A DNA stretch of 64,000 nucleotides from Lachnospiraceae bacterium. GTDB lineage: Bacteria; Bacillota; Clostridia; Lachnospirales; Lachnospiraceae. The position numbers and the translations under genes are program-made. Shown piece after piece: positions 1 through 7,332 of this stretch (the stretch's first letter is position 1; every line of letters begins with the position of its first letter). The stretch lies in the NCBI GenBank assembly GCA_017446045.1, contig JAFSRP010000018.1, positions 248,001 through 312,000 on the forward strand. The letters run 5' to 3'. The notes below the pieces were generated by a model, which was given only the letters and a program-made list of their open reading frames with translations, made no database searches and was not told the origin of the DNA.

Positions 1-3
1 GCC

Positions 4-549
4 TTATCCATTAAAGGAGAATCCGCTTGCGCGGGATCTCACTTCCGGCTGGGAACTGCCGCTCATCCTGGCAAAGTCACCGGCGAAATCACCGGAAAGC
101 TCCACTGTATGCGGAGAAGCGATGAAAATATACTTGGAGATCATCTGAAGATCACCGTCAATGCTGTACACAGCGCCAAGCGTAAAGTCAATAATACGCT
201 GCGCGGTGTCTGTGCTGATGCCTTCCAGATTGATAACTACGGCCTTGCCTGCAAGAAGATCATCACAGATATCTCTGGAATCATCCAGACTGGCCGGCTT
301 CTTCATGGTTACCTGCATGCCGGAACCTCCATCGATCGGAACGACCTTACGTCCGAAAAATCCGCCGGGGCGCTGCTCACTGCCATTGGACTCCCGCTTG
401 GAAAACAGGCTCTGCTTCTTTGGCTGCTGCGGCTCCTCCTCCTCATAATACTCATTCTCGTCGTAATAATCGTCATCCAGGAAGTACTCGTCTTCATCCT
501 CGTTCTGTCTGACCCTGAGGTTGTCAACAAACTTGTTAAGAAAGCCCAT
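4..549 (-). CDS. sepF: Cell division protein SepF
   Basis: This is a 181-residue SepF, the cytosolic protein that bundles FtsZ filaments and ties the Z ring to the membrane. It starts MGFLNKFVDNLRV, the N-terminal membrane-anchoring amphipathic helix of the family. A very acidic Asp/Glu/Tyr-rich linker follows (about residues 20-42), then the SepF fold with the KPASLDDSRDICDDL segment and the glycine-rich end of the conserved domain. The start at 549 was chosen over an upstream in-frame start at 588 because it has AAGGAG seven bases upstream and matches the family N-terminus. It has its own promoter and stands downstream of nadD. Confidence 0.93.
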   Translation of the reverse strand: MGFLNKFVDNLRVRQNEDEDEYFLDDDYYDENEYYEEEEPQQPKKQSLFSKRESNGSEQRPGGFFGRKVVPIDGGSGMQVTMKKPASLDDSRDICDDLLAGKAVVINLEGISTDTAQRIIDFTLGAVYSIDGDLQMISKYIFIASPHTVELSGDFAGDFARMSGSSQPEVRSRASGFSFNG

Positions 550-617
550 CACACACTCCTTAAATCGTAACTGTCCAGACCAGGACACTTACCAGATCTT
601 TCAAAAAATATAACAAT

Positions 618-646
618 ATTATATGATAAAAACTACAGTATGTAAA
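618..646 (-). promoter_or_regulatory. sepF promoter (sigma-70 type)
   Basis: Reading the minus strand, TTTACA (646-641), a 17-base spacer and TATAAT (623-618) form a near-consensus vegetative promoter in the 142-base gap between nadD and sepF. The leader of about 65 bases contains a small hairpin (TGTCC/GGACA, about 572-586). The function is inferred from consensus match only. Confidence 0.7.
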
Positions 647-691
647 CAGTAAAATACAAGATATAGTCCTGTCGCGCCGTCTTTCCACAAC

Positions 692-1381
692 TCATATCCC
701 GTACAGATGATGTTCATCAATAAAATGAGCGACTGCCGGTGTTACATAAGGCATCAGATCCTCACCCGCAGCTGCTTTCTCGCGGATCAGCGTGGAGGAC
801 ATGGCGATCATCGGGCAGTGCAGCTGCCGGATATCGGGAAATGCTTGCGGAAAGCGCTCTTTTAAATGCAGGACCGCATGCAGGAAACGTGTTTCTTCAT
901 CTTCTTCCCGCCCTGTTTCTTTTGTTTCCCCGCCAGTGCCGCCATGGAAAAATGTCTCATTTCCCGACCGCTCTTTCTGTCTCATGGCACAGAGGATCAC
1001 AGCATTGTCCAGAAGGACCTCCGGTGCATGCCAGGTGTGGAGCGCTTCCAGCGAATCCAGTCCGAGAATGAAGTATAGGATGTCATCCGGGTAAAGATGC
1101 CTGAGCTTCAAGATCGTGTCCGAAGTATAGGTACGGTTTCGATCCAGGATCTCAAGATCCGAACAGCGGAACCTCGGTTCCCCTGCTTCTTCGATACATG
1201 CTTTTGTCATTTCCAGACGAAGTGACGGCGAGGTAACGCGGCTGCCCTCCTTAAAATACGGATCTCCGGCCGGCATGAACAATATCTCGTCCAGTCCGTA
1301 TTCGCTGAGAGCACATGAAGCGATCTCGAGATGAGCGCGGTGTATGGGATCAAATGTACCGCCAAGGATCCCCTTTTTCAC
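692..1381 (-). CDS. nadD: Nicotinate-nucleotide adenylyltransferase
   Basis: NadD transfers AMP from ATP to nicotinate mononucleotide in NAD synthesis. The nucleotidyltransferase signature GGTFDPIHRAH is at residues 7-17 (HxGH-like HRAH 14-17), and the C-terminal SSTLIREKAAAG matches the family's second ATP-binding motif. At 229 residues it is longer than the usual 200-215. The excess is a charged Gly/Glu-rich insertion around residues 135-165. The start overlaps the rsfS stop by four bases (ATGA), so translation is probably coupled. In Bacillus-type operons nadD sits between yhbY and yqeK; here it has moved to the end of the run. Confidence 0.95.
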   Translation of the reverse strand: MKKGILGGTFDPIHRAHLEIASCALSEYGLDEILFMPAGDPYFKEGSRVTSPSLRLEMTKACIEEAGEPRFRCSDLEILDRNRTYTSDTILKLRHLYPDDILYFILGLDSLEALHTWHAPEVLLDNAVILCAMRQKERSGNETFFHGGTGGETKETGREEDEETRFLHAVLHLKERFPQAFPDIRQLHCPMIAMSSTLIREKAAAGEDLMPYVTPAVAHFIDEHHLYGI

Positions 1382-1740
1382 AGCTCGCTGATATCGATGA
1401 TCCTGCGGCCGTCCTTCCAGATGCGCTCGATATCATAGAACAGCCTGTTTTCCTTGTCAAATACATGGATGATCACATCATAGTAATCCAGAAGAATCCA
1501 GTTTCCGGAAGCGCGGCCTTCGATCTGTTTCGGCATAATGCCCGCCCTTCCAAGGACTTCTTCCACATTGTCAGCCAGTGCGGTCGTCTGGCGGATGTTA
1601 TCTGCGGAAGCAATAATGAAGTAATCCGCTACGACAGACAGGGAGCTGATATCAATGATCGTAATGTCCGCCGCTTTTTTCTCGTCCAGTGCCTTATATG
1701 CAAGCCGCACGATCTCCTTAATGTCTCTGCTTTCGTTCAT
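1378..1740 (-). CDS. rsfS: Ribosomal silencing factor RsfS (Iojap family)
   Basis: A 120-residue protein of the RsfS/Iojap/YbeB family, which binds ribosomal protein L14 and blocks subunit joining when nutrients are scarce. The family core is clear: DITIIDISSLSVVADYFIIASADN near residues 24-48, then a central GNWILLDYYDVIIHVFD block and a YDIERIW C-terminus. It follows yqeK by 57 bases and overlaps nadD by four, part of the obgE-yhbY-yqeK-rsfS-nadD assembly and NAD run. Confidence 0.95.
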   Translation of the reverse strand: MNESRDIKEIVRLAYKALDEKKAADITIIDISSLSVVADYFIIASADNIRQTTALADNVEEVLGRAGIMPKQIEGRASGNWILLDYYDVIIHVFDKENRLFYDIERIWKDGRRIIDISEL

Positions 1741-1797
1741 ACAAACTCCATTTCTGATATATCTTTTTATGCCATCTGCGGCAGCGGGTCACAATAC

Positions 1798-2403
1798 TCA
1801 GAATTTTCCGGTCCCTTCTCTCTCAGCCCTGAACCACAGAAAAGCATCCATGGTCGCAGGCACGACAGGCACTCCTCGGCCGTTCAGATAGTCGATCGTG
1901 CTCATCAGGATCCTGTACATGCATTCATCCAGATCCTGAAAAGCCAGCTTGCGCACTTCCGAAAGATTGGGGGCTTCGGACCGCAGCGGTTCGATAAAAT
2001 CCGCAATGTAAATGATTTTTTCCAGACGCGACATTGCCGGACGTCCTGTCGTATGGCTGCCGATCGCGTTAAGCAGATCCTGATCTTCGATCCCGTACCG
2101 GGCAGCCGCAAGATGTTTACCGCAGATCGCATGGATCACTGCAGGGGAAGCCAGCTCTTCTGATGATAACGGTATTCCCGCCTCCCTGCAGATCCGTATC
2201 TGCTCTTCATGCGGATAGCATTTTGCGCAGTCATGCAGGATACCCGCCAGTTCGGCTTTCAACGGATCTTCACCGAATAGGAATGCCATACAGGCAGCAG
2301 TATATGCGACACCGAGCGTATGCTCGTACCGTGCCGGCTTCAGCTCTTTTTTCACCTGCTCGCGGATATCGCTGATAAATTCGATCGAATACTTATTATC
2401 CAT
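1798..2403 (-). CDS. yqeK: YqeK family HD hydrolase (diadenosine tetraphosphate hydrolase)
   Basis: A 201-residue HD-domain phosphohydrolase. Members of the YqeK family cleave Ap4A symmetrically to ADP. The first metal ligand His28 (YEHTLGV) and the HD pair at 57-58 (ILHDCAK) are present, followed by HAICGKH and a C-terminal YIADFIEPLR motif typical of YqeK. One base separates its start from the yhbY stop at 2405, which indicates tight coupling. The substrate is inferred from the family. Confidence 0.9.
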   Translation of the reverse strand: MDNKYSIEFISDIREQVKKELKPARYEHTLGVAYTAACMAFLFGEDPLKAELAGILHDCAKCYPHEEQIRICREAGIPLSSEELASPAVIHAICGKHLAAARYGIEDQDLLNAIGSHTTGRPAMSRLEKIIYIADFIEPLRSEAPNLSEVRKLAFQDLDECMYRILMSTIDYLNGRGVPVVPATMDAFLWFRAEREGTGKF

Positions 2404-2404
2404 G

Positions 2405-2701
2405 TTACAGATTGATTTTTCTCTTTTCCGCGTCCTTTTGATACTTGAACAGGACGATCATGCTGCCGATCACCTGGACCACGATCGAACCGGTGCGTTC
2501 TGCCAGTGTCTGCGCGATCTCCTGCTTGTCGTCCGCATTGTTTTTCAGTACATGGAGCTTTACCAGTTCCCTCTTTTCAAGTGCTTCCCGGACAGCTTCT
2601 GTGAACTCCGGCGTTATGCTCCCTTTTCCGACCTGAAAGATCGGTTCGGTCTTCATGGCAAGCCCCTTGAGAAAGCTTCTCTGTTTGCTTGTTATATTCA
2701 T
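2405..2701 (-). CDS. yhbY: Ribosome assembly RNA-binding protein YhbY (CRM domain)
   Basis: A 98-residue CRM-domain protein that associates with the pre-50S subunit. It opens MNITSKQRSFLKGLAM and carries the family GKGSITPEF loop, then RELVKLHVLKN and a C-terminal IGSMIVLFKY. The start at 2701 is preferred to an upstream in-frame start at 2752, because the longer form would run into obgE and adds residues unlike the family. The gap to the obgE stop is 16 bases. Confidence 0.93.
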   Translation of the reverse strand: MNITSKQRSFLKGLAMKTEPIFQVGKGSITPEFTEAVREALEKRELVKLHVLKNNADDKQEIAQTLAERTGSIVVQVIGSMIVLFKYQKDAEKRKINL

Positions 2702-2717
2702 ATCAAAAATCCGATCC

Positions 2718-4007
2718 TTAATCGTAATACTCGAACTCCAGCCCGCCGACACGAACAGTATCGCCTTCCTGCAGTCCCAATCTCTTCATCTCGTCGATGA
2801 TCTTCTGCTCTTTCATATAATTCTGGAAGAAATTGAAGCCCTTCTCGGATTCAAGGTTTGTATATCCGAGCATTCTGTCGATCCGCGGACCCTCGGCCAC
2901 ATAGACTTTATCGGATTCACGATAGATGCTGATCGGAAGCTCGTCATAGGCATGGGCTGCAATATCATATTCTTTCTCGTAGACTTTTGTCTCAGGAGCA
3001 GCCTGGTCCAAAAGCTCGCAAATTGCGTACAGCAGTTCCTTCACGCCTTCTCCGGTCGCCGCAGACAGGCGGAATACACGGATCCCCTGCGGCTCATAGA
3101 CTTTTCTGATCCGCTCCACCGGGTCTTCCTGCGCACCGTCGTCGTACCATGCATCCATCTTGTTGGCTGCAATGATCATGGGACGTGAGGCCAGTTCTTC
3201 ATCAAAAGACCGGAGTTCCGCATTGATCTTTTCAATATCATCCAGCGGATCCCGTCCTTCCGTTCCTGCCGCATCAACGACGTGTACGAGCACCCGGCAG
3301 CGCTGAATGTGGCGGAGAAAGTCGTGTCCAAGGCCGGCTCCTTCCGAGGCACCTTCAATCAGTCCCGGGATATCCGCCATCACAAAGCTCCTGTCCTCAA
3401 GCTGAACCACACCAAGATGCGGCCGGATCGTCGTGAAATGATAATTCGCGATCTGCGGTCTTGCGTTGCTAGACATACTGATCAGCGTAGACTTGCCTAC
3501 ATTCGGAAAACCGACCAGGCCTACATCCGCAATCACCTTGAGCTCAAGGATGACTTCCAGCTCCCTCGCCGGCTGGCCGGGCTGCGCATAGCGCGGTGCC
3601 TGCATCGTAGCGGTTGCGAAATGCATATTTCCGAGGCCGCCGCGTCCGCCTTTAAGGAGAACCTCCCGAAGGTTGTCACCGGACATATCCGTGATGACCT
3701 TGCCGGTTTTTGCCTCCCTGACGACTGTACCGTATGGCACCTTTATGACCAGGTCCTGTCCGTCTTTGCCGTGGCAGCGCTTTTTCCCGCCTTCTTCGCC
3801 GTCCTGTGCGGCATATTTGCGCTTCATGCGGAAATCGCCGAGGGTATTCATGCCTTTGTCCACTTCGAAGATCAGATCTCCGCCCCGTCCGCCGTCACCG
3901 CCGTCGGGGCCTCCCGCGGGCACGTAAAGCTCACGGCGAAAGGAAACATGTCCGTCGCCGCCCTTGCCGCTTCTGATGAATATTCTCGCTGTGTCTGCAA
4001 ATGCCAT
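2718..4007 (-). CDS. obgE: GTPase ObgE/CgtA
   Basis: A 429-residue Obg GTPase involved in late 50S assembly and stress control. It has the glycine-rich Obg fold (FIRSGKGGDG, GGPDGGDGGRGGD), the GTPase core with Walker A GFPNVGKST near residue 165, DIPGLIEGA, NKMD and a SAATGEG G5-like motif, and a C-terminal OCT domain. The start at 4007 (MAFADTARIF) matches homologs; a TTG 21 bases upstream is possible. It is the third gene of the rplU-rpmA-obgE-yhbY-yqeK-rsfS-nadD run. Confidence 0.96.
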   Translation of the reverse strand: MAFADTARIFIRSGKGGDGHVSFRRELYVPAGGPDGGDGGRGGDLIFEVDKGMNTLGDFRMKRKYAAQDGEEGGKKRCHGKDGQDLVIKVPYGTVVREAKTGKVITDMSGDNLREVLLKGGRGGLGNMHFATATMQAPRYAQPGQPARELEVILELKVIADVGLVGFPNVGKSTLISMSSNARPQIANYHFTTIRPHLGVVQLEDRSFVMADIPGLIEGASEGAGLGHDFLRHIQRCRVLVHVVDAAGTEGRDPLDDIEKINAELRSFDEELASRPMIIAANKMDAWYDDGAQEDPVERIRKVYEPQGIRVFRLSAATGEGVKELLYAICELLDQAAPETKVYEKEYDIAAHAYDELPISIYRESDKVYVAEGPRIDRMLGYTNLESEKGFNFFQNYMKEQKIIDEMKRLGLQEGDTVRVGGLEFEYYD

Positions 4008-4092
4008 GGTGTCACCAAAATGAATCAAATAGAATGAAAACGGGGACCATGTTAAAAAACACAGTCCCTGCCATTGACATACTTAAACCCTG

Positions 4093-4353
4093 TTACGCCT
4101 GCTCCGGATAAACAGAGCACTTCTTACGGTCACGTCCGAGTCTCTCGTATCTGACGATGCCGTCAACCTTCGCGAACAATGTATCATCCTTACCGATGCC
4201 TACATTCGTACCCGGATGGATACGGGTCCCGCGCTGTCTGTAAAGGATATTGCCAGCCAGTACGAACTGTCCGTCGGATCTCTTAGCACCAAGACGCTGG
4301 GAATTAGAATCTCTGCCGTTCTTGGTAGATCCCATACCTTTTTTATGAGCCAT
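4093..4353 (-). CDS. rpmA: Ribosomal protein bL27 without the cleavable N-terminal extension
   Basis: An 86-residue bL27 whose N-terminus reaches the peptidyl-transferase centre. It begins directly [16 protein letters not shown]. Many Firmicutes make bL27 with a short extension (consensus ending near LQFFA) that the Prp protease removes. Here the codons upstream of this ATG do not encode such a peptide, and a perfect AAAGGAGG lies next to the start. The 86-base gap to rplU has no room for prp, so the pre-processing system seems absent from this operon. Confidence 0.96.
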   Translation of the reverse strand: MAHKKGMGSTKNGRDSNSQRLGAKRSDGQFVLAGNILYRQRGTRIHPGTNVGIGKDDTLFAKVDGIVRYERLGRDRKKCSVYPEQA

Positions 4354-4439
4354 GAAAACACCTCCTTTGCCGTGTGTTTACCTGAGTTGAAATGCCTCGT
4401 ATCACATCATCACAATGCAGCCCGGAGCCGCCATGATGA

Positions 4440-4748
4440 TCACTTTGTGATACTGTCGATCTTGACTTCCGTGAAGAGCTGTCTGTGACCGTTCTTTTTG
4501 TGATATCCGGTCTTCCTCTTGTACTTGTAAACGATGACCTTATCAGCCTTACCGTTTGCAGTAACTGTAGCCTTCACAGCCGCGCCTTCGATCACCGGGC
4601 TTCCGATCACGGTCTCTTCACCGCCGATCATAAGAACCTGATCAAAGGTGACCTGGTCGCCCTCTGCGCACTCCAGCTTCTCGACTCTGATGACGTCTCC
4701 TTCGGTTACCTTATACTGCTTTCCGCCGGTCTTGATAATAGCGTACAT
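4440..4748 (-). CDS. rplU: Ribosomal protein bL21
   Basis: A 102-residue bL21, a 50S protein that contacts 23S rRNA and bL20. It starts MYAIIKTGGKQYKVTEGD and ends in the family GYHKKNGHRQLFTEVKI motif. A GGAGG site precedes the start. It leads the rplU-rpmA-obgE run and has its own strong promoter and structured leader just upstream, inside the gap after glgA. Confidence 0.97.
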   Translation of the reverse strand: MYAIIKTGGKQYKVTEGDVIRVEKLECAEGDQVTFDQVLMIGGEETVIGSPVIEGAAVKATVTANGKADKVIVYKYKRKTGYHKKNGHRQLFTEVKIDSITK

Positions 4749-4775
4749 GCCAAGGTACCTCCTTCTTTTTAAACT

Positions 4776-4824
4776 CGCTACTCCGGGTGGCGTCCGATGG
4801 ACACACTTCTACCCTTGGTAAGCG
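4776..4824 (-). promoter_or_regulatory. Candidate L21 leader (autoregulatory RNA structure)
   Basis: The 5' leader of rplU folds on paper into nested helices. The outer one is CGCT (4824-4821) with AGCG (4779-4776), the next is GGGT with ACCC, and the innermost is a GTCC/GGAC hairpin closed by ATC. Position, size and nesting fit the L21 leader class seen ahead of rplU in Firmicutes, thought to bind bL21 or a partner. Assignment to that class is from memory of its layout, not from a covariance search. Confidence 0.55.
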
Positions 4825-4836
4825 GCATACCCAAAT

Positions 4837-4865
4837 ATACTAACAAATCCGTCTCTTTATGTCAA
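4837..4865 (-). promoter_or_regulatory. rplU promoter
   Basis: Minus strand TTGACA (4865-4860), 17-base spacer, TAGTAT (4842-4837). It lies between the end of glgA and the L21 leader, so the ribosomal run can be transcribed independently. I see no terminator for glgA in the 37 bases before it, so read-through from glgA is also possible. Confidence 0.8.
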
Positions 4866-4902
4866 GGTATTTTTGACAGAACACTAAGCCGTGAACGCCT
4901 CC

Positions 4903-7083
4903 TTACCAGGGGGTCAGCTCCAGGTAAAGGTCCCTGTACTGCTTTGCGGAATTCTCCCAGGAAACATCCTTTGCCATATCGCGCTGCACCATTTCATCCC
5001 AACGTACGCGATCTGTGAAATAGACCGTTTTCGCGTAATTGATGGCGTCAAGCAGAAGGCCGGCATCATAACGGTCGAATGTGAAACCGTTGCCTTCATT
5101 GGTGAATTCATTGTAAGGCTGTACTGTATCCTTCAGGCCGCCTGTCTCACGTACGACCGGTACGGTACCGTAATGCATGGCGATCAGCTGCGTCAATCCG
5201 CACGGCTCAAACTGGGAAGGTACCAGCAGAGCATCGGCACCTGCGTAAATATGATGAGCCCTGCCCTCATTATACATAATATTCGAGCATACACTGCCCT
5301 TGTACGCATTCTCATAATACCGGAAGGAATCCTCGTAATAAGGATCACCGGTACCCAGCACGACGACCTGGGTATTGCCGTCGATGAGCTGCGGCAGGAT
5401 CGCGTTGACCAGGTCCAGTCCCTTCTGGTTGGTCAGACGTGAGATCAGACCGATCACGAATTTGTTCTCATCCTGCTCCAGGCCGAGCTCCTCCTGCAGC
5501 TTCAGCTTATTTACACGCTTCTTTTCAAGCACGTCGGCTGAGTCATATGCTGCAGCCAGCAGGCTGTCCTTCGCCGGATCCCAGAGCTCGTAGTCGATAC
5601 CGTTGATAATTCCGCGGAGCTTACCGGAATGATAACGAAGATGCGCGTCCAGTCCTTCACCGAACTCCGGTGTCTGGATCTCTCCCGCGTAGGTCCCGCT
5701 GACAGTAGTGATCATATCCGCATAGGTCAGTCCGCCCTTGAACATGTTGGCATCGACCCAGTTCTGCGTCATGACGTCTTTGTTGAACAAACCGGCAGGA
5801 AGTCCGGACCAGTATTTGATATGTTCTATACTGTAGATGCCCTGGAAACGAAGGTTGTGGATGGTGATCATGACTTTCGCACGACCTACGGGCGTATCTT
5901 TGAACTGGGTCCTGAGGTAAAGCGGAACAAGTCCGGCCTGCCAGTCATGGCAATGGATCACATCCGGCGTCCAGTCGAGATAGTTCAGCGCCGCCAGTGC
6001 TGCCTTGCTGAAGAAACAGTACTTTGCGATATCGTCCACCAGATTGGTATACGGATTGCCCCAGCTGAAGAATTCTTCATTGTCGATAAAGTCATATACT
6101 ACGCCGTCCATGATATATTCCATGATGCCGACATAATAGGACTTACCGTCAGCACACAGATCCATCTCGAATGCGCCGCGATAGATCATTTTATCCTGAT
6201 ATGCAAGCGGAATGCTCTTGTAACGGGGAAGGATCACCTTTACATCGCAGTTCTGACGCACAAGAGCCCGCGGAAGTGCATACATCACATCTCCGAGGCC
6301 GCCTGTTTTGACAAAGGGGTAACATTCGGAGCCGATAAAAGCCACACTGCGGCGGGGCTCCGGAAGTGCCGGTGCCTCCGGTGCAGCCTCGGTCATTGCT
6401 TCAGCACCTGCCCCTTCTGCTTCAGAGATTGTTTCGGCAGTCACTTCGGGCGCCTCAATGACAGAAGTCTCCGCAGCCGTACTGACTTCATCCTTCACAT
6501 CCTCGGCAGCTTCCGCTGCTTTCTTAACAGCCTTCTTTGCAGCAGGCTGTTTCGCAGCAGGTTTTTTTGCCGCCGGCTTCTTTGCGGCTGCCTTTTTCTC
6601 AGCCGGCTTTTTGCTCTCTTCTTTTACCGCTGCCTTTTCCTCAGCCTTGATCTCGGCAGCGTCCACAGATGTTTTCTCTTCAGATGCCTTTTTAACCGGT
6701 GCCTTCTTAGCGGCAGCCTTCTTTACAGTTGCCTTGACCTCTTCCTTGATATTTGCAGCAACCTCAGCGGCTGCCTTTTTCACACTTGGTTTTTCTGCGG
6801 CAGCCTTCTCTTCGGCTGGCTTTTTCTCCGCGGTTTTCTTAGCGGCAACCTTTTTTACGGTTGCCTTGACCTCTTCTTTGATATCTGCAACAGCCTCAGT
6901 GGCTGCCTTTTTCACACTTGTCTTTTTTGCAGTTGTTTTCTTTTCGGCCGGCTTTTTCTCTGCAGTTTTCTTTGCAGCAGCTTTCTTTGCCGGTGCCTTT
7001 TTCTCTTCTGCCGCCGGAACTGTTTCCTTCACAGCCTCATTAGCTGCAGCGTCGATAGTTTCAGCTTTCTTTTTCAGAGCCAT
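4903..7083 (-). CDS. glgA: Glycogen synthase (GT5) with histone-H1-like N-terminal tail
   Basis: A 726-residue protein. Residues 244-726 are a normal bacterial GT5 glycogen/starch synthase that extends alpha-1,4-glucan from ADP-glucose. It has the KTGGLGD substrate loop at 259-265, a Rossmann half with VIHCHDWQAGL and a C-terminal EPCGLTQLIAMHYGT nucleotide-sugar site. Residues 1-243 are an unusual low-complexity extension of Lys/Ala/Pro/Glu repeats (AAKKTAEKKPAEKK type) with two copies of an IKEEVKATVKK unit, ending in an acidic Ala/Glu linker. The extension resembles H1-like nucleoid tails rather than any glycan domain. The start at 7083 has AGGAGAT upstream. The gene stands alone, with no other glycogen genes nearby. 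Confidence 0.93.
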   Translation of the reverse strand: MALKKKAETIDAAANEAVKETVPAAEEKKAPAKKAAAKKTAEKKPAEKKTTAKKTSVKKAATEAVADIKEEVKATVKKVAAKKTAEKKPAEEKAAAEKPSVKKAAAEVAANIKEEVKATVKKAAAKKAPVKKASEEKTSVDAAEIKAEEKAAVKEESKKPAEKKAAAKKPAAKKPAAKQPAAKKAVKKAAEAAEDVKDEVSTAAETSVIEAPEVTAETISEAEGAGAEAMTEAAPEAPALPEPRRSVAFIGSECYPFVKTGGLGDVMYALPRALVRQNCDVKVILPRYKSIPLAYQDKMIYRGAFEMDLCADGKSYYVGIMEYIMDGVVYDFIDNEEFFSWGNPYTNLVDDIAKYCFFSKAALAALNYLDWTPDVIHCHDWQAGLVPLYLRTQFKDTPVGRAKVMITIHNLRFQGIYSIEHIKYWSGLPAGLFNKDVMTQNWVDANMFKGGLTYADMITTVSGTYAGEIQTPEFGEGLDAHLRYHSGKLRGIINGIDYELWDPAKDSLLAAAYDSADVLEKKRVNKLKLQEELGLEQDENKFVIGLISRLTNQKGLDLVNAILPQLIDGNTQVVVLGTGDPYYEDSFRYYENAYKGSVCSNIMYNEGRAHHIYAGADALLVPSQFEPCGLTQLIAMHYGTVPVVRETGGLKDTVQPYNEFTNEGNGFTFDRYDAGLLLDAINYAKTVYFTDRVRWDEMVQRDMAKDVSWENSAKQYRDLYLELTPW

Positions 7084-7126
7084 AGTACAGATCTCCTGTT
7101 AATAAACCGATAAATCATTATTCTGT

Positions 7127-7168
7127 ATCTGCAGTCATTCCTGCAGATGCACTAACTCACTCATTATA
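7127..7168 (-). promoter_or_regulatory. glgA promoter -10 and 5' UTR inverted repeat
   Basis: A TATAAT -10 box (7168-7163, extended by TGA) is followed by a perfect 8-base inverted repeat ATCTGCAG/CTGCAGAT with a six-base loop (7148-7127) in the untranslated leader. The -35 is poor. The repeat may be a DNA operator or an mRNA hairpin; nothing here tells which. Confidence 0.5.
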
Positions 7169-7240
7169 TCATATTCCAAATGAAATGTGTATGCTATTCC
7201 TTCAGTGCATACCCCAGAAAACAAAATAACGTCTGCCGGT

Positions 7241-7290
7241 ACGTAAAAATGTCCCGTACGCAGGCGTTGTTTCTGAATACGGGACATTTT
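7241..7290 (-). terminator. Rho-independent terminator after leuS
   Basis: A 13-base stem AAAATGTCCCGTA (7290-7278) with TACGGGACATTTT (7258-7246) and a 19-base loop is followed on the minus strand by a short T run. It sits 43 bases past the leuS stop and closes the long sufC-to-leuS transcript. Confidence 0.8.
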
Positions 7291-7332
7291 CCATTATTAT
7301 TTAAGTATAATCGGTGTGAGCACACGCCCGGG

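Noticed and set aside
6355..7083. Possible CRISPR-like or satellite repeats
   Set aside because: The repeats are imperfect, codon-phased and part of the glgA reading frame.
6458..7102. Ala/Phe-rich plus-strand frame resembling a membrane protein
   Set aside because: Second antisense reading of the same glgA repeats, without start signals.
5629..7113. 494-codon plus-strand open frame rich in Cys, Leu and Phe
   Set aside because: Antisense of glgA; the odd composition is the reverse reading of the Lys/Ala tail.
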